Source of the DNA: Mariprofundus micogutta
GTDB taxonomy: Bacteria > Pseudomonadota > Zetaproteobacteria > Mariprofundales > Mariprofundaceae
Reading direction: 5' to 3'
DNA: 64,000 nt
Assembly (NCBI RefSeq): GCF_001895085.1
Contig: NZ_BDFD01000013.1
Span: 1 to 64,000 of the forward strand
Shown: positions 1 through 8,199 of the stretch, piece after piece
Numbering within the stretch: the stretch's first letter is position 1
Layout: every line of letters starts with the position of its first letter
Notes under the pieces: generated by a model
Seen by the model: only the letters and a program-made list of their open reading frames with translations
Told to the model about the DNA's origin: nothing
Database searches by the model: none
Made by a program: the position numbers and the translations under genes

Positions 1-75
1 GCATGGAAGCATTTACGAAACGCTCGCAAAACCTTGTTCAAAACAATCTTTGGGCAGAACAACGAGGCAGCATGA
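1..75 (+). CDS. 3' end of an unidentified gene (partial)
   Basis: The first 25 codons of the window are open in frame 1 and end at TGA (73-75). They give a basic, protein-like tail (AWKHLRNARK...FGQNNEAA). The fragment is too short to assign a family. It is called only because composition and uninterrupted reading look coding. It may instead be chance. Confidence 0.4.
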   Translation, partial: AWKHLRNARKTLFKTIFGQNNEAA

Positions 76-277
76 ACTATAAACCATGCGATCAGCTTTC
101 AGACTCATTTACGGATTGGAAAATACTATAGTGTTTCTGTTTTAATCCATGGAAAATGGAATGCGCAGATGGCATCTTGAATAGATGCTGGCGTGTTTGA
201 GTGGGCAGCGTTTGGATTCTGGAATTGATCCGGAGATGATCAGCCCCGCTGTGTGGTAACGGGGAGTTATGATGTCT

Positions 278-304
278 TAAAAAGATAGCCACCCCGAAGG
301 GTGG
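278..304 (-). terminator. Rho-independent terminator for the small minus-strand gene
   Basis: A perfect 6-bp stem CCACCC/GGGTGG (289-294 with 299-304) closes a CGAA tetraloop. Read on the minus strand it is followed by CTATCTTTTT. It lies about 28 bases past the stop of the 41-codon minus-strand ORF, which supports that ORF being transcribed. Confidence 0.6.
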
Positions 305-331
305 ATTGAATCTGAATAATTGCTTCCTGGT

Positions 332-457
332 TTAAAATGCAGATGAGATAATGCCCAAAGCACCTACAACTGCAGTAACCATGATGACAGTAGCCATCGG
401 GCTCTGCTCATCTTCTTTTGAATCAAATGATTCCGGGGTATTACTGTGTTTATGCAT
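332..457 (-). CDS. Small single-pass membrane protein (41 aa), unknown
   Basis: The ATG at 457-455 is preceded on the minus strand by AGGAGG with 7 bases of spacing, a strong ribosome binding site. The 41-residue product has a polar, acidic N-terminal half (MHKHSNTPES...EDEQSP). A hydrophobic C-terminal half, about residues 21-41, reads as one membrane segment. A terminator-like hairpin follows. No family is recognised. The RBS, start and terminator together argue that it is a real small gene. Confidence 0.55.
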   Translation of the reverse strand: MHKHSNTPESFDSKEDEQSPMATVIMVTAVVGALGIISSAF

Positions 458-611
458 ATCAGCCTCCTGATCTTTAGCTACAAGCCAAATCTAGCTGGCG
501 ATGAATTGTGCTGATGTGAGATGTATTACAAAACCGCGTTAGAAAACTGTTTTTTGCTCCAGATTATTCTGGGTGCTTTTTAATTCTGATCTGTATGACT
601 ACACTGGCACC

Positions 612-1037
612 ATGAGGTCTATTGATAATAGCGTCATCGAGAAGATTGCTACGCTGTCCGGCGAATTGCCTGAAAAGCAGAAACAGCAGTTGCTGGATCT
701 GATCGGAAGTTGGCGGGAAGATGTACGCCAGGCACCTCGTGCTCCCTATAAAGAACTGCTGAACTTCACCTCAAAGAAAGGCAGTCATTACGGCCATGCC
801 CACGATGTCAGTGCTTCGGGTGTGTTTATTGAGACTACAGCCTACTTTGAAGTTGGTGAGCAAGTTAATCTGGTCCTGACATTTATTTCTGCCCCGAATC
901 CGGTGCGGCTGACCGGTTCAGTTGTTCGTAAAACAGCTGATGGAATCGGAGTGCATTTTGATGAAAGCAGTCAGTCGCAGGTGAAAGAGATGGATTCCAT
1001 TATTTCCAAGCATGCACTGATTCTTCGCCAGCCTTGA
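612..1037 (+). CDS. PilZ-domain protein (first of a tandem pair)
   Basis: This 141-residue cytoplasmic protein has a helical N-terminal part (about 1-45) followed by a PilZ-type beta barrel. The DxSxxG element of PilZ is visible as DVSASGVFI, so c-di-GMP binding is possible. The start was placed at ATG 612 because the downstream neighbour aligns from there: both read I..I..L...LP..Q.ELL...W..DVR.APR. A GTG at 573 would add 13 residues with no counterpart. It forms a tandem pair with the gene at 1060, separated by 22 bases, presumably one operon from a local duplication. Its effector role is unknown. Confidence 0.8.
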   Translation: MRSIDNSVIEKIATLSGELPEKQKQQLLDLIGSWREDVRQAPRAPYKELLNFTSKKGSHYGHAHDVSASGVFIETTAYFEVGEQVNLVLTFISAPNPVRLTGSVVRKTADGIGVHFDESSQSQVKEMDSIISKHALILRQP

Positions 1038-1059
1038 TGATCAGGTTGAGGGGTAGACT

Positions 1060-1476
1060 GTGAGTTATGTTGATCCCAATACTGTTAAACTGATTTCTAA
1101 GATTGCAAAGGGCTTGCCGCCTGACTTGCAGGAAGAACTATTGTTGCTGGTTGCATCGTGGAAAACGGATGTGCGTAATGCACCACGCTGGCATTTTGTT
1201 GAGATTCTGGGGTTCACCTCTGAGCAAGGAACTCATCAGGGAAGAGCTAAAAACATCAGTGTCACAGGTATATTTATCCAGACTAATTGTCATCTGAAAT
1301 TAGGTGGTCATATTCATATGGTGCTTTCATTTATTGCTGATAGTAAACCTGTGAGTTTGCACGGCCATGTAGTGCGCCAGACATCTGAAGGTATTGGTGT
1401 GAAATTTGATCTGACTTTGATGGAAACCCACTACCTTGAAAAAATGATTTTGGATTATCACGAGACGATCAGATGA
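1060..1476 (+). CDS. PilZ-domain protein (second of a tandem pair)
   Basis: This 138-residue paralogue of the upstream protein has the same layout. A predicted helical segment (about 1-45) precedes the PilZ barrel carrying NISVTGIFI, equivalent to the (D/N)xSxxG c-di-GMP-binding element. GTG at 1060 follows TGAGGGGTAG, an acceptable ribosome binding site. PilZ proteins act as c-di-GMP receptors in motility, adhesion or exopolysaccharide control. No fused output domain is present here, so any effect would be through a partner. The next gene is convergent and ends only a few bases away. Confidence 0.8.
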   Translation: MSYVDPNTVKLISKIAKGLPPDLQEELLLLVASWKTDVRNAPRWHFVEILGFTSEQGTHQGRAKNISVTGIFIQTNCHLKLGGHIHMVLSFIADSKPVSLHGHVVRQTSEGIGVKFDLTLMETHYLEKMILDYHETIR

Positions 1477-1482
1477 TAGTCG

Positions 1483-2271
1483 CTAGAAGTGGTCTTTTTT
1501 TAATCTGATATCTGTAAATACGGCTACTGCATCATTCTCAATATTATTTTGCGTGGCGTATGAAGAACAAAAATTCTGATGTGATGGTCTGAGAAATGGA
1601 TTGGTAAGTTTCTCCAGGCCAACAGTAGAGGGAATGGTAGGCTCGTTGGCATTGCGCTTTAGCTTGTCCAACTCGATACGCCGTTCAAGTTGCTTGTTAT
1701 CCGCATCGATGTGGCGGGCAAATTCGAGATTGGCCAATGTGTATTCATGGGCACAGTAGACTCTGGTTTGATCAGGCAGTGCAGAAAATTTATTCAGACT
1801 CTGCCACATCTGGCTGGCTGTGCCCTCAAAAAGCCTGCCGCAGCCAGCTCCGAACAAGGTGTCACCGCAGAATAGGGCATCATCAATAAGGTATGCAATA
1901 TGACCGCTGGTGTGTCCGGGTACTTCCAATACCGTGATGTTTAGCTCTGGTATATCAGGAGAGAAAGCTTCAGAGGTTTTAATATCAATACCGGGAATGC
2001 GTGGTGCATCCCCTTCAAAGCCAATGATCTGGCACCCGAAATCGGATTTAAGTTCCAAGTTCCCATCGGTATGATCCCAGTGATGATGGGTATTAATGAT
2101 ATGGCTAAGCTTCTTATTCAGCTTTTTGCAGGCGTTTCGCACCGATACCGCCACGGCCGGATCGACAGCAATCAGGATATTTGTTGTGTGTGACTCTATC
2201 AGATAGATATAGTTGTCCCGAAGAGCAGGCAGTTGATGGACGGTGAAGTTTTGATGCCGGTATGACCACAT
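1483..2271 (-). CDS. gloB: Hydroxyacylglutathione hydrolase (glyoxalase II)
   Basis: This 262-residue metallo-beta-lactamase-fold hydrolase has the binuclear metal motif THHHWDHTDGN at about residues 61-71. Further metal ligands sit in VPGHTSGH and GDTLFGAGCGRLFEG. The C-terminal YCAHEYTLANLEFA segment is typical of glyoxalase II. It hydrolyses S-D-lactoylglutathione to D-lactate and glutathione, the last step of methylglyoxal detoxification. Length matches the family (about 250-260). Its 5' end lies just upstream of the divergent CDF gene. The extreme C-terminus (DIRLKKDHF) is typical. Confidence 0.93.
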   Translation of the reverse strand: MWSYRHQNFTVHQLPALRDNYIYLIESHTTNILIAVDPAVAVSVRNACKKLNKKLSHIINTHHHWDHTDGNLELKSDFGCQIIGFEGDAPRIPGIDIKTSEAFSPDIPELNITVLEVPGHTSGHIAYLIDDALFCGDTLFGAGCGRLFEGTASQMWQSLNKFSALPDQTRVYCAHEYTLANLEFARHIDADNKQLERRIELDKLKRNANEPTIPSTVGLEKLTNPFLRPSHQNFCSSYATQNNIENDAVAVFTDIRLKKDHF

Positions 2272-2300
2272 CGGGCCAGTTTAACCTACAAGGAGGTTTC

Positions 2301-3272
2301 ATGTCACACGGTTCGACAAAAGCAGTGTTAACGGCGGTAGCAGGTAATTCACTGGTGACAATTGCCAAATTCGTCGGGTTTATGCTTTCTGGCTCCAGTG
2401 CGCTACTCGCGGAGGCCGTCCATTCATTGGCCGATACAGCTAATCAGGCGCTGCTATACCTCGGATTGAGGCGCTCTGTCCGCAAAGCGGATGATGAACA
2501 TCATTTTGGTTACGGCCAGGAACGATATTTCTGGAATCTTGTTTCTGCAGTGACAATTTTCTTTCTTGGTTGTGTTTACACTATTATGCATGCTATCGAA
2601 CAGCTTCGGCATGATCATTCACCGGAGATTTCGCTGATTCCGTTTCTGATTATTGGTTTCGCATTTATTGTAGAAGGATATTCACTCATTGTTGCTTTGG
2701 TTGAATTCAAGCGTCAATACAGGGAGGCGGGTAAAACGTTTCGCCAGTATTTTGTAGAAACGAAAGACCCGACCACGCTGGCAGTATTGATTGAGGATTC
2801 AGTCGCCGTGTTCGGCCTGCTTGTGGCTCTGGCGGGCATTGGCCTTGCAGCTTACACAGGCTCAGCTGTATTTGATGGTATTGCGGCTATTGTGATCGGT
2901 TTGTTAATGGGTGGACTTGCTTATTTCCTGGCCTCAATGAATCGCAAATACCTGCTCAACCATTCCAATGAAGAGGTGGATGAAGTCGCGAGGAAAATCT
3001 GGCAGGCGGACGGGCAGGTGCAGCATGTGCAGCGGGTGAATAGTATCGTGCTGTCACCCGAGGACACTTTGCTCATGGCAGAAGTGGAGTTGCGTGAAGA
3101 GACAATATTTTCTGATATGACACAGGAAGAAATTGCCCGCGCAATCCAATTTATGCATAAGCTGGATGATATTCGCAGATCGCTTGAAGGTGATGTCAGT
3201 CGTATTGCTCCAGAGACAAAACATATCTTTATCGAGTTTACCACCCCACAGGATAAACCTGATAAAGCGTAG
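2301..3272 (+). CDS. Cation diffusion facilitator (CDF) transporter, SLC30A9-like
   Basis: This is a 323-residue inner-membrane CDF protein with about six transmembrane segments and a cytoplasmic C-terminal domain from about residue 215. The first metal site is seen as AEAVHSLAD (HxxxD) in TM2. TM5 carries IEDSVAVFG, as in the SLC30A9-like CDF branch rather than the HxxxD of CzcD. ATG at 2301 has an ideal AAGGAGG 4 bases upstream, so an upstream in-frame ATG at 2262 is rejected. Family members exchange Zn2+, Fe2+ or other divalent cations for protons. The exact substrate is not readable from sequence. Confidence 0.85.
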   Translation: MSHGSTKAVLTAVAGNSLVTIAKFVGFMLSGSSALLAEAVHSLADTANQALLYLGLRRSVRKADDEHHFGYGQERYFWNLVSAVTIFFLGCVYTIMHAIEQLRHDHSPEISLIPFLIIGFAFIVEGYSLIVALVEFKRQYREAGKTFRQYFVETKDPTTLAVLIEDSVAVFGLLVALAGIGLAAYTGSAVFDGIAAIVIGLLMGGLAYFLASMNRKYLLNHSNEEVDEVARKIWQADGQVQHVQRVNSIVLSPEDTLLMAEVELREETIFSDMTQEEIARAIQFMHKLDDIRRSLEGDVSRIAPETKHIFIEFTTPQDKPDKA

Positions 3273-3341
3273 GGTGGTGCGATCTGCATGAATCCACTAC
3301 CATTGCATTTCACATTATTTGTATCATAAGGAGTTTTAATA

Positions 3342-3989
3342 ATGAGCGTATTGGTTGGCAAACAGGCACCTGATTTTACGGCCGCTGCTGTGATGGCAGA
3401 CGGTTCTATCAATGAGAACTTTTCTCTTTCCGATTACAGTGGCAAATATGTTGTGCTGTTTTTCTATCCTCTGGATTTTACATTTGTATGTCCATCCGAG
3501 CTGATCGCATTTGATCATCGTATTGCAGAATTCGAATCTCGTGGTGTTCAGGTTATTGGTTGTTCTGTTGATTCACAGTTCACCCACGCAGCATGGCGTA
3601 ATACTGCAGTGGATGCCGGTGGTATTGGTCCTGTGGCATACCCTCTGGTTGCAGATCTGAGCAAAAATATTGCTGCTGACTACGATGTGTTGATCGATAA
3701 CGACAGTGTAGAAGATGAAGATGGCGATGCGGTTCACTTGCTGGGCGGTACTATTGCACTGCGTGGTTCATTCCTGATCGACAAAGATGGTGTTGTACAG
3801 CATCAGGTTGTAAACAACCTTCCATTGGGTCGTAATGTTGATGAGATGCTGCGTCTGGTTGATGCACTGCAGTTCACTGAAGAGCACGGTGAAGTCTGTC
3901 CTGCAGGCTGGAACAAAGGCGACAAAGGCATGGTTCCTGATGCAGATGGTGTTGCTTCTTACCTGTCTTCTGAAGCGGACAAACTGTAA
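3342..3989 (+). CDS. Typical 2-Cys peroxiredoxin (AhpC/Prx1 type)
   Basis: This 215-residue thiol peroxidase has the peroxidatic cysteine in FYPLDFTFVCPSE (about residue 50) and the resolving cysteine in HGEVCPAGW (about residue 173). The C-terminal tail continues past it. It reduces H2O2 and organic hydroperoxides using a thioredoxin-type or AhpF-type donor, neither of which is nearby. An AAGGAG ribosome binding site precedes ATG 3342. The gene stands alone and is closed by a strong terminator at 4004-4035. Confidence 0.93.
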   Translation: MSVLVGKQAPDFTAAAVMADGSINENFSLSDYSGKYVVLFFYPLDFTFVCPSELIAFDHRIAEFESRGVQVIGCSVDSQFTHAAWRNTAVDAGGIGPVAYPLVADLSKNIAADYDVLIDNDSVEDEDGDAVHLLGGTIALRGSFLIDKDGVVQHQVVNNLPLGRNVDEMLRLVDALQFTEEHGEVCPAGWNKGDKGMVPDADGVASYLSSEADKL

Positions 3990-4003
3990 ATCTAATCTGA
4001 ATC

Positions 4004-4035
4004 AAAAAAGGCGGCTCGATGAGCCGCCTTTTTTT
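4004..4035 (+). terminator. Rho-independent terminator, probably bidirectional
   Basis: The stem GGCGGCTC/GAGCCGCC (4010-4017 with 4021-4028) closes a 3-base loop. It is flanked by A6 on the left and T7 on the right, so it can work on both strands. It ends the peroxiredoxin gene and the converging SEC-C gene whose stop is at 4056. Confidence 0.93.
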
Positions 4036-4055
4036 GTGCGATTTTTTTTTTAAGG

Positions 4056-4772
4056 CTAAACGTGAGCTGCAACCAGCTTGAGCCAGTAGTTTGTCAGGGT
4101 TTTGCTGTAACTATCCGGCTCTCCATCCTGAAGCTGCTGGACCAGATCAAAAGCATGTTCTTCCGGAATGTGGTAAATAGCTCCGGATGTTTCCCATGCA
4201 CCTTCACACTCTATAAGGCGAAGTCCTACAATATCACCGGCATCAAACATGCGGCTGGTTACAGCATCCTCGATTTCTACAACTTCCGAGTTGTCATCAG
4301 GATATAGGGCGAGGGAGTAACTTTTGCCTGCAATGCATTCTGTCACCTGATATAAACGCAAAGGCCGTTCTGCCAGTTGGTTCAGGTAAGCGCGCTGCTG
4401 TTCATCAAGGTCCAGATCTGCATCAAGAATAAGCTGCAGAGGACTGGAAGTGTTGCCCTCTTCATCGGTGAATACGCCTTCTGCAACCAGATATTCGAGA
4501 AGGTTTACATCGTGAACGCTGCGGATGCGCGGATCAGCACTGGTGATGCCCGTGCGCTCCTCGGTGGGGATATCCTTGAGCCAGCTGTCTTCCAGCCAGC
4601 GGCCGATATCATCCTGATGCGCATGGTTGATCCATCCTAGCGATTTTTGAATGCCATCGCGGCGATTGATGCGATTGCTGGCCAAGTCTCTGGCTTTCAG
4701 GCCGCAGCATCGTTTATATTTTTTTCCGCTACCACATGGGCAGGGCTCATTGCGTTGAACTTTACGAACCAC
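4056..4772 (-). CDS. SEC-C motif protein, function unknown
   Basis: The 238-residue product opens with a SEC-C zinc-binding motif (EPCPCGSGKKYKRCCG, about residues 9-24), the same type found at the end of SecA. In small proteins this motif is usually taken as a nucleic-acid or ribosome/SecB contact site. The rest is acidic and soluble, with no signal peptide or membrane segment and no family I can name. It reads toward the shared bidirectional terminator. Cytoplasmic location is inferred. Confidence 0.75.
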   Translation of the reverse strand: MVRKVQRNEPCPCGSGKKYKRCCGLKARDLASNRINRRDGIQKSLGWINHAHQDDIGRWLEDSWLKDIPTEERTGITSADPRIRSVHDVNLLEYLVAEGVFTDEEGNTSSPLQLILDADLDLDEQQRAYLNQLAERPLRLYQVTECIAGKSYSLALYPDDNSEVVEIEDAVTSRMFDAGDIVGLRLIECEGAWETSGAIYHIPEEHAFDLVQQLQDGEPDSYSKTLTNYWLKLVAAHV

Positions 4773-4900
4773 AGGTGCTCCTTGCTGTTAATGATGATTG
4801 CGCGTCAGCATATACTAGAAGACAAGCCGGGTGAATATTAAGCTGAAAACTAATAACTATCAGTGGATATTCACCTTTTATAATTAATTATATTATGCCA

Positions 4901-4928
4901 TTGCCATATCGGCTTTGCGTGCTATCTT
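4901..4928 (+). promoter_or_regulatory. Possible sigma-70 promoter for the tRNA-Ser pair
   Basis: TTGCCA (4901-4906) and TATCTT (4923-4928) are spaced by 16 bases. A GC-rich discriminator follows, about 60 bases before the first tRNA-Ser. This is a fair match only. No other candidate is stronger in this gap. Confidence 0.35.
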
Positions 4929-4989
4929 TCCGGCCTGCAAAAAGAGAGGCCTGTTTGAAGTTGTTTTTCAGGTCTGATGTAGTAACAAC

Positions 4990-5078
4990 GGAAGGGTGAC
5001 AGAGTTGGCCGAATGTACCGGTCTTGAAAACCGGCGTAGGGAAACCTACCGTGGGTTCGAATCCCACCCCTTCCGCCA
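4990..5078 (+). tRNA. tRNA-Ser (anticodon TGA)
   Basis: A full cloverleaf can be drawn. The 7-bp acceptor stem GGAAGGG pairs with CCCTTCC and carries an encoded CCA. The anticodon loop CTTGAAA gives TGA, the long variable arm is typical of class II tRNAs, and the T-loop is GGTTCGAAT. The anticodon reads UCN serine codons. Confidence 0.97.
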
Positions 5079-5134
5079 GTTATCTCTGTGATGCGAACAG
5101 CTCGCGCATTACTACGAGACATAGTTGAATCAAC

Positions 5135-5224
5135 GGAGAGATGGCTGAGTGGCCGAAAGCGCGCCCCTGCTAAGGGTGTATAGGCTAAAACCTATCGAGG
5201 GTTCGAATCCCTCTCTCTCCGCCA
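5135..5224 (+). tRNA. tRNA-Ser (anticodon GCT)
   Basis: The acceptor stem GGAGAGA pairs with TCTCTCC before an encoded G+CCA. The anticodon loop CTGCTAA gives GCT (AGY serine codons). A long variable arm and a canonical T-loop (GGTTCGAAT) are present. It lies 56 bases after the first tRNA-Ser and is probably co-transcribed with it. Confidence 0.97.
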
Positions 5225-5309
5225 GTATTAACAGCTTTAAGTTTTTTCGCATGTCAGCTTGGCATGCATAAAGCTTTAAAGAGTCAGGCTTTGGTAAACA
5301 GGAGGCAGC

Positions 5310-5786
5310 TTGAAGAAACTTGCGTTATTCGCTGTCGCTTTATTGATGCTGTCGGCCTGTGAACAAAAACAGGCTGAACAGATCGAATGGCAGCTACCAT
5401 TGGAAGCGCAGGAAGATCCTCACGGAAGTCAGAATCTTGCAGTTGTTCCGGACTGGGCAGTAGCAATCCCCGGGGAAGCTGAACTGGTTTGGCTGGAAAA
5501 AAGTACGACGAAAACTATTCCGTCTATCGTATCGCTTGGCACTGCGACACAGGTAAACGGATGGGATGTTCAGCTGCTGGGATTGGCAACAGGCCTCAGA
5601 GTTGAAAATAGCGCTTTTCTGAACGATGAAAATGTGCATAATCCCGCCGCCTTCGTACAGATCAGCAAGGATGGTGACATTCACTATCGTGGTTGGCTGT
5701 ATCAGAACTTTCCGGAGTTGTTCGGTATGGATAATTTGGAATGGAAAGTTTGGTTGAAAGGCATTACTCTTCGGCCCGCTTCATAA
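5310..5786 (+). CDS. Small lipoprotein, DUF2155-like
   Basis: This 158-residue protein has a lipoprotein signal: MKKLALF, a hydrophobic core, then the lipobox LSAC with the modified Cys near residue 16. TTG at 5310 is preceded by GGAGG with 4 bases of spacing, which fixes the start. The mature part has the W.V.L...A.GLR...A...N.A.FV...G...Y.GWLY...P core, which resembles DUF2155 proteins from memory. Function is unknown. It sits between tRNA genes, so it gives no context for its role. Confidence 0.7.
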   Translation: MKKLALFAVALLMLSACEQKQAEQIEWQLPLEAQEDPHGSQNLAVVPDWAVAIPGEAELVWLEKSTTKTIPSIVSLGTATQVNGWDVQLLGLATGLRVENSAFLNDENVHNPAAFVQISKDGDIHYRGWLYQNFPELFGMDNLEWKVWLKGITLRPAS

Positions 5787-5812
5787 GGACGAAGGATTAA
5801 GAAGCACAACAG

Positions 5813-5889
5813 GCTCCCTTAGCTCAGCTGGATAGAGCATCTGACTACGAATCAGAAGGCCGGGCGTTCGAATCGCTCAGGGAGCGCCA
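5813..5889 (+). tRNA. tRNA-Arg (anticodon ACG)
   Basis: The acceptor stem GCTCCCT pairs with AGGGAGC, followed by G and an encoded CCA. The D-arm is AGCTCAGCTGGATAGAGC and the anticodon stem-loop CTGACTACGAATCAG gives ACG (read as ICG for CGN codons). The T-arm is GGGCGTTCGAATCGCTC with one G-T pair. Accessory DNA begins right after it, so it is a plausible integration site. Confidence 0.97.
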
Positions 5890-5898
5890 TATAAATCA

Positions 5899-5929
5899 AG
5901 CACTTACGGAAACGTAGGTGCTTTTTTTT
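5899..5929 (+). terminator. Rho-independent terminator of the tRNA-Arg transcript
   Basis: A 10-bp stem AGCACTTACG/CGTAGGTGCT (one G-T pair) closes a GAAA tetraloop and is followed by T8. It starts 9 bases after the tRNA CCA end. Confidence 0.93.
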
Positions 5930-5943
5930 GCTTGAAGAATGGA

Positions 5944-5970
5944 TTTGTATGCAAGTTTGTATGCAAGTTT
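5944..5970 (+). repeat. 12-bp tandem direct repeat downstream of tRNA-Arg
   Basis: The unit TTTGTATGCAAG occurs twice in direct tandem (5944-5955, 5956-5967), followed by TTT. It lies between the tRNA terminator and the accessory region. It could be an arm-type recombinase site or part of a lost integrase gene. Nothing proves either. Confidence 0.45.
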
Positions 5971-6461
5971 CTATCAGGCACATGTGATTTTAATGTGGGA
6001 GTCCATACATTCGGGATTAGCCGCTATAATATAGATTCATAAATATGATCTTATGGTTTCATACACATGGCCTTTTCGAAATTTACTTGTCAGTTCCAGA
6101 TGAAATTAAGCTGGATAACCTTAATCCGGTCCCAATGAAGAATAGCATCCAGTAGTTTCTTCTCGAAAAATCATGTAAACCTTTGATGGTGAATAGATTC
6201 AAGTAAATCGAAGCAACAACCAGTAACAAACCTATCTCTCTGCATTTTTTCATATGTTTTATTAATTATTATTTTACTTCTCCAGCTTTTGAGTTGGTTT
6301 ATTTTGTGGATAAGCAGGAGGGGCGAGAATCGCATTCATTTGGCAGGTGAAGAGAAACCAAGGGGGCTGAATAGAGGTTTTTGGTGATTTGGGCTTTAGA
6401 AGAAATTCCTCGTGTAGGGTGCCGGATATCGTTTAGATAATACTTACCAACGGAGAAGAGT
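5971..6461. other. Gene-poor stretch after tRNA-Arg
   Basis: About 490 bases without a convincing gene. A 36-codon ORF (6045-6155, +) encodes a protein-like segment (LFEIYLSVPDEIKLDN...) but lacks a ribosome binding site. It could be a remnant. The rest is AT-rich with scattered stops. No integrase or transposase fragment was recognised. Confidence 0.4.
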
Positions 6462-6656
6462 ATGCTGCAGCAAGAAATGTATTACGTAAAAGATATGTCG
6501 ATTTTGACAGGCAGGACAGAGAAGGCAATTCGTACGGCATTGTGCCGTGGGGATGACGGGAAAACCTTACCGCCATCCATAAAGGCGGGTGGCCGCCGCT
6601 GCTGGAAGCGAAAAGTCCCAGATGATTGGTTCTTAAACCTCGGGGAAGAAGAGTGA
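6462..6656 (+). CDS. Small HTH DNA-binding protein (AlpA/excisionase-like)
   Basis: This 64-residue basic protein starts with YYVKDMSILTGRTEKAIRTAL, a helix-turn-helix opening of the kind seen in excisionase and AlpA-type mobile-element regulators. It ends in GGRRCWKRKVPDDWF, like the wing of those proteins. A GGAGAAGAG ribosome binding site precedes ATG 6462. The next gene starts in its stop codon (GTGA overlap), so the two are translationally coupled. DNA binding is inferred from the HTH pattern only. It suggests an integrated or plasmid-derived element. Confidence 0.65.
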   Translation: MLQQEMYYVKDMSILTGRTEKAIRTALCRGDDGKTLPPSIKAGGRRCWKRKVPDDWFLNLGEEE

Positions 6657-7186
6657 GTATCGGGGATGATGAGTTGCAGGGAGGGCAGAATTGTGTCCTT
6701 ACCGCTCCTGTGCCAGTAATGGAAGAAAAGGAGATGTATCAATTTAGGATTAGCGCGGATGTGGAAGGCAGAATAATCGAAGCGGTAAATGATTATTTTG
6801 CTAAGAATCATAAGATGCCGTCTGTAGCAGTGGTTCGTAGCGTAGCACGTGTAGATGGTAATGCTGCGTGTGAAGTGATGCGAGTATTACGCGAATCTTT
6901 GAAGGAACAGTCACCACTACTTACTTCAGCAGTTACCGAGAAAAAAGATACTCTGGTAGAAACGAATATAAGTAATTCATATGAAGCTGAGTGTGAGATA
7001 GAACATTTGCGCAGCGAGTTGGCTATGGCAATAAAAGAGGCAAACCAATTTCGGACTTACTCTGCTCGGCTCTTAGGTCGGCTTGAAATAATTACGCAGG
7101 AAAAAGCTGATCTGCTAGCGCTGGTCGAAGCCAGGGTTAATCATCGCACTTTTTTTGGCTTACTGAAGTTTTGGGGAAGTAAATGA
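6653..7186 (+). CDS. KfrA-like DNA-binding protein with coiled coil
   Basis: The 177-residue product has an N-terminal helical domain, about residues 28-75 (GRIIEAVNDYFAKNHKMPSV...RVLRESL), resembling the KfrA N-terminal DNA-binding fold. A coiled-coil stretch follows from about residue 105 (E..IEHLRSELAMAIKEANQF) and a hydrophobic tail (FFGLLKFWG). GTG 6653 overlaps the stop of the upstream HTH gene and has GGGGAAGAA in front, so I chose it over the longer in-frame opening. KfrA-type proteins act in plasmid maintenance and as repressors. That role is inferred here from fold and neighbour. Confidence 0.55.
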   Translation: MSIGDDELQGGQNCVLTAPVPVMEEKEMYQFRISADVEGRIIEAVNDYFAKNHKMPSVAVVRSVARVDGNAACEVMRVLRESLKEQSPLLTSAVTEKKDTLVETNISNSYEAECEIEHLRSELAMAIKEANQFRTYSARLLGRLEIITQEKADLLALVEARVNHRTFFGLLKFWGSK

Positions 7187-7211
7187 TCCACCCCATGTGG
7201 TCGCCTATAAG

Positions 7212-7236
7212 TGCCGCACCAATCACTGGTGCGGCA
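7212..7236 (+). repeat. Perfect 10-bp hairpin after the KfrA-like gene
   Basis: TGCCGCACCA and TGGTGCGGCA pair exactly around the 5-base loop ATCAC. There is no T-run, so it may be a factor-dependent terminator or an mRNA 3' stabiliser. It lies between two converging genes. Confidence 0.6.
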
Positions 7237-7281
7237 GGTTAATGAAATCGATGATTTTAAACGTGAAGACGGATTCAAATT

Positions 7282-7932
7282 TCAGGCTGCATAACGCAGG
7301 TCATCATCAATCATTCTTCTTCTGATTGTTATTTCCCGGTGGCACGGTCTGCAAACGGCTTGCAGTAGGGCACATTCATGTATTTTGAGAACATACTCAA
7401 TCGAGGGATGATCTTCTGGCAATAACAAAGGCTTTTGCGTTAACCAATCCATCTTCTGCTGCGATACTTCGAGGTTCATAGTTGGAGTCAGGCTCATCGC
7501 ATTCTCTATTATCGTGTTGAATTGTGGAGAAATGTGGTCCACCTCTTCGCTTGGATTGTGTCCACAATGCTCACAGATTGGGTGCTTATTTTTATACGCT
7601 ATTATTTGAGGATAAACTGCATACCTTAGCCTTTGTTCAAGTATTTTTTTGTGATTTTTAGGGTATACGCACTCGTACCATGAGGTTCGATGCCACCCAT
7701 GAGCAGGAAAGTGAGCTTCGAGATAATAGTTATTTCTTGCGTTGGGTTTCTTTCTGAATAGCACAGGAAATAGGTTATGGCGTGAGCAATAATAATGCTT
7801 TTTCAGGATTAGATCAGAGAGCAGTGGGAAAGAAAACTCCTGATCATATTCATATGTCTGTATAACAGTTTGGATTTTGATCGCTAGCTCAGACTTGCTC
7901 ATTCCCTCAAAAAAATCATTTTTTGTATTCAT
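7282..7932 (-). CDS. HNH-like zinc-binding putative nuclease
   Basis: The 216-residue soluble protein has a C-terminal CxxC...DH...CxxCH arrangement: CEHCGHNPSEEVDHISPQF, then CRPCHREI. This matches a zinc-ribbon HNH nuclease core. In HNH enzymes the DH pair supplies the catalytic His. ATG 7932 (MNTKNDFFEG) has AGGAGAAA upstream. A longer opening to 7989 lacks such a site. It stands alone in the accessory region, convergent with the KfrA-like gene. Substrate and role (mobile-element function, defence) cannot be told. Confidence 0.6.
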   Translation of the reverse strand: MNTKNDFFEGMSKSELAIKIQTVIQTYEYDQEFSFPLLSDLILKKHYYCSRHNLFPVLFRKKPNARNNYYLEAHFPAHGWHRTSWYECVYPKNHKKILEQRLRYAVYPQIIAYKNKHPICEHCGHNPSEEVDHISPQFNTIIENAMSLTPTMNLEVSQQKMDWLTQKPLLLPEDHPSIEYVLKIHECALLQAVCRPCHREITIRRRMIDDDLRYAA

Positions 7933-8199
7933 AGTTGTATGTTTCTCCTGTGATTTAAAGTCACAGGTAAGTTTTTGAGGGGGGCTCAAGAGAGAGTGGC
8001 GAGTGTCGTGCTATTTGCTATTCACAACGATTGATGTGAGAGCTGGCGCTAGTCAGCTTTTAGTCTGTTATCTAGAATAATAATGTTATTATTTCATGTT
8101 TTACTCTCAGTTAATACATTGAAACTGTCTTATTATATAGCCGTTGATCATCTTGGGAGTTAATCGCTGCAAGTCTCGGAAGGATGTCAGTACGTGAGA

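Noticed and set aside
92-292. 66-codon minus-strand frame near the left edge
   Set aside because: There is no ribosome binding site, composition is not protein-like, and it overlaps the terminator of the small 332-457 gene.
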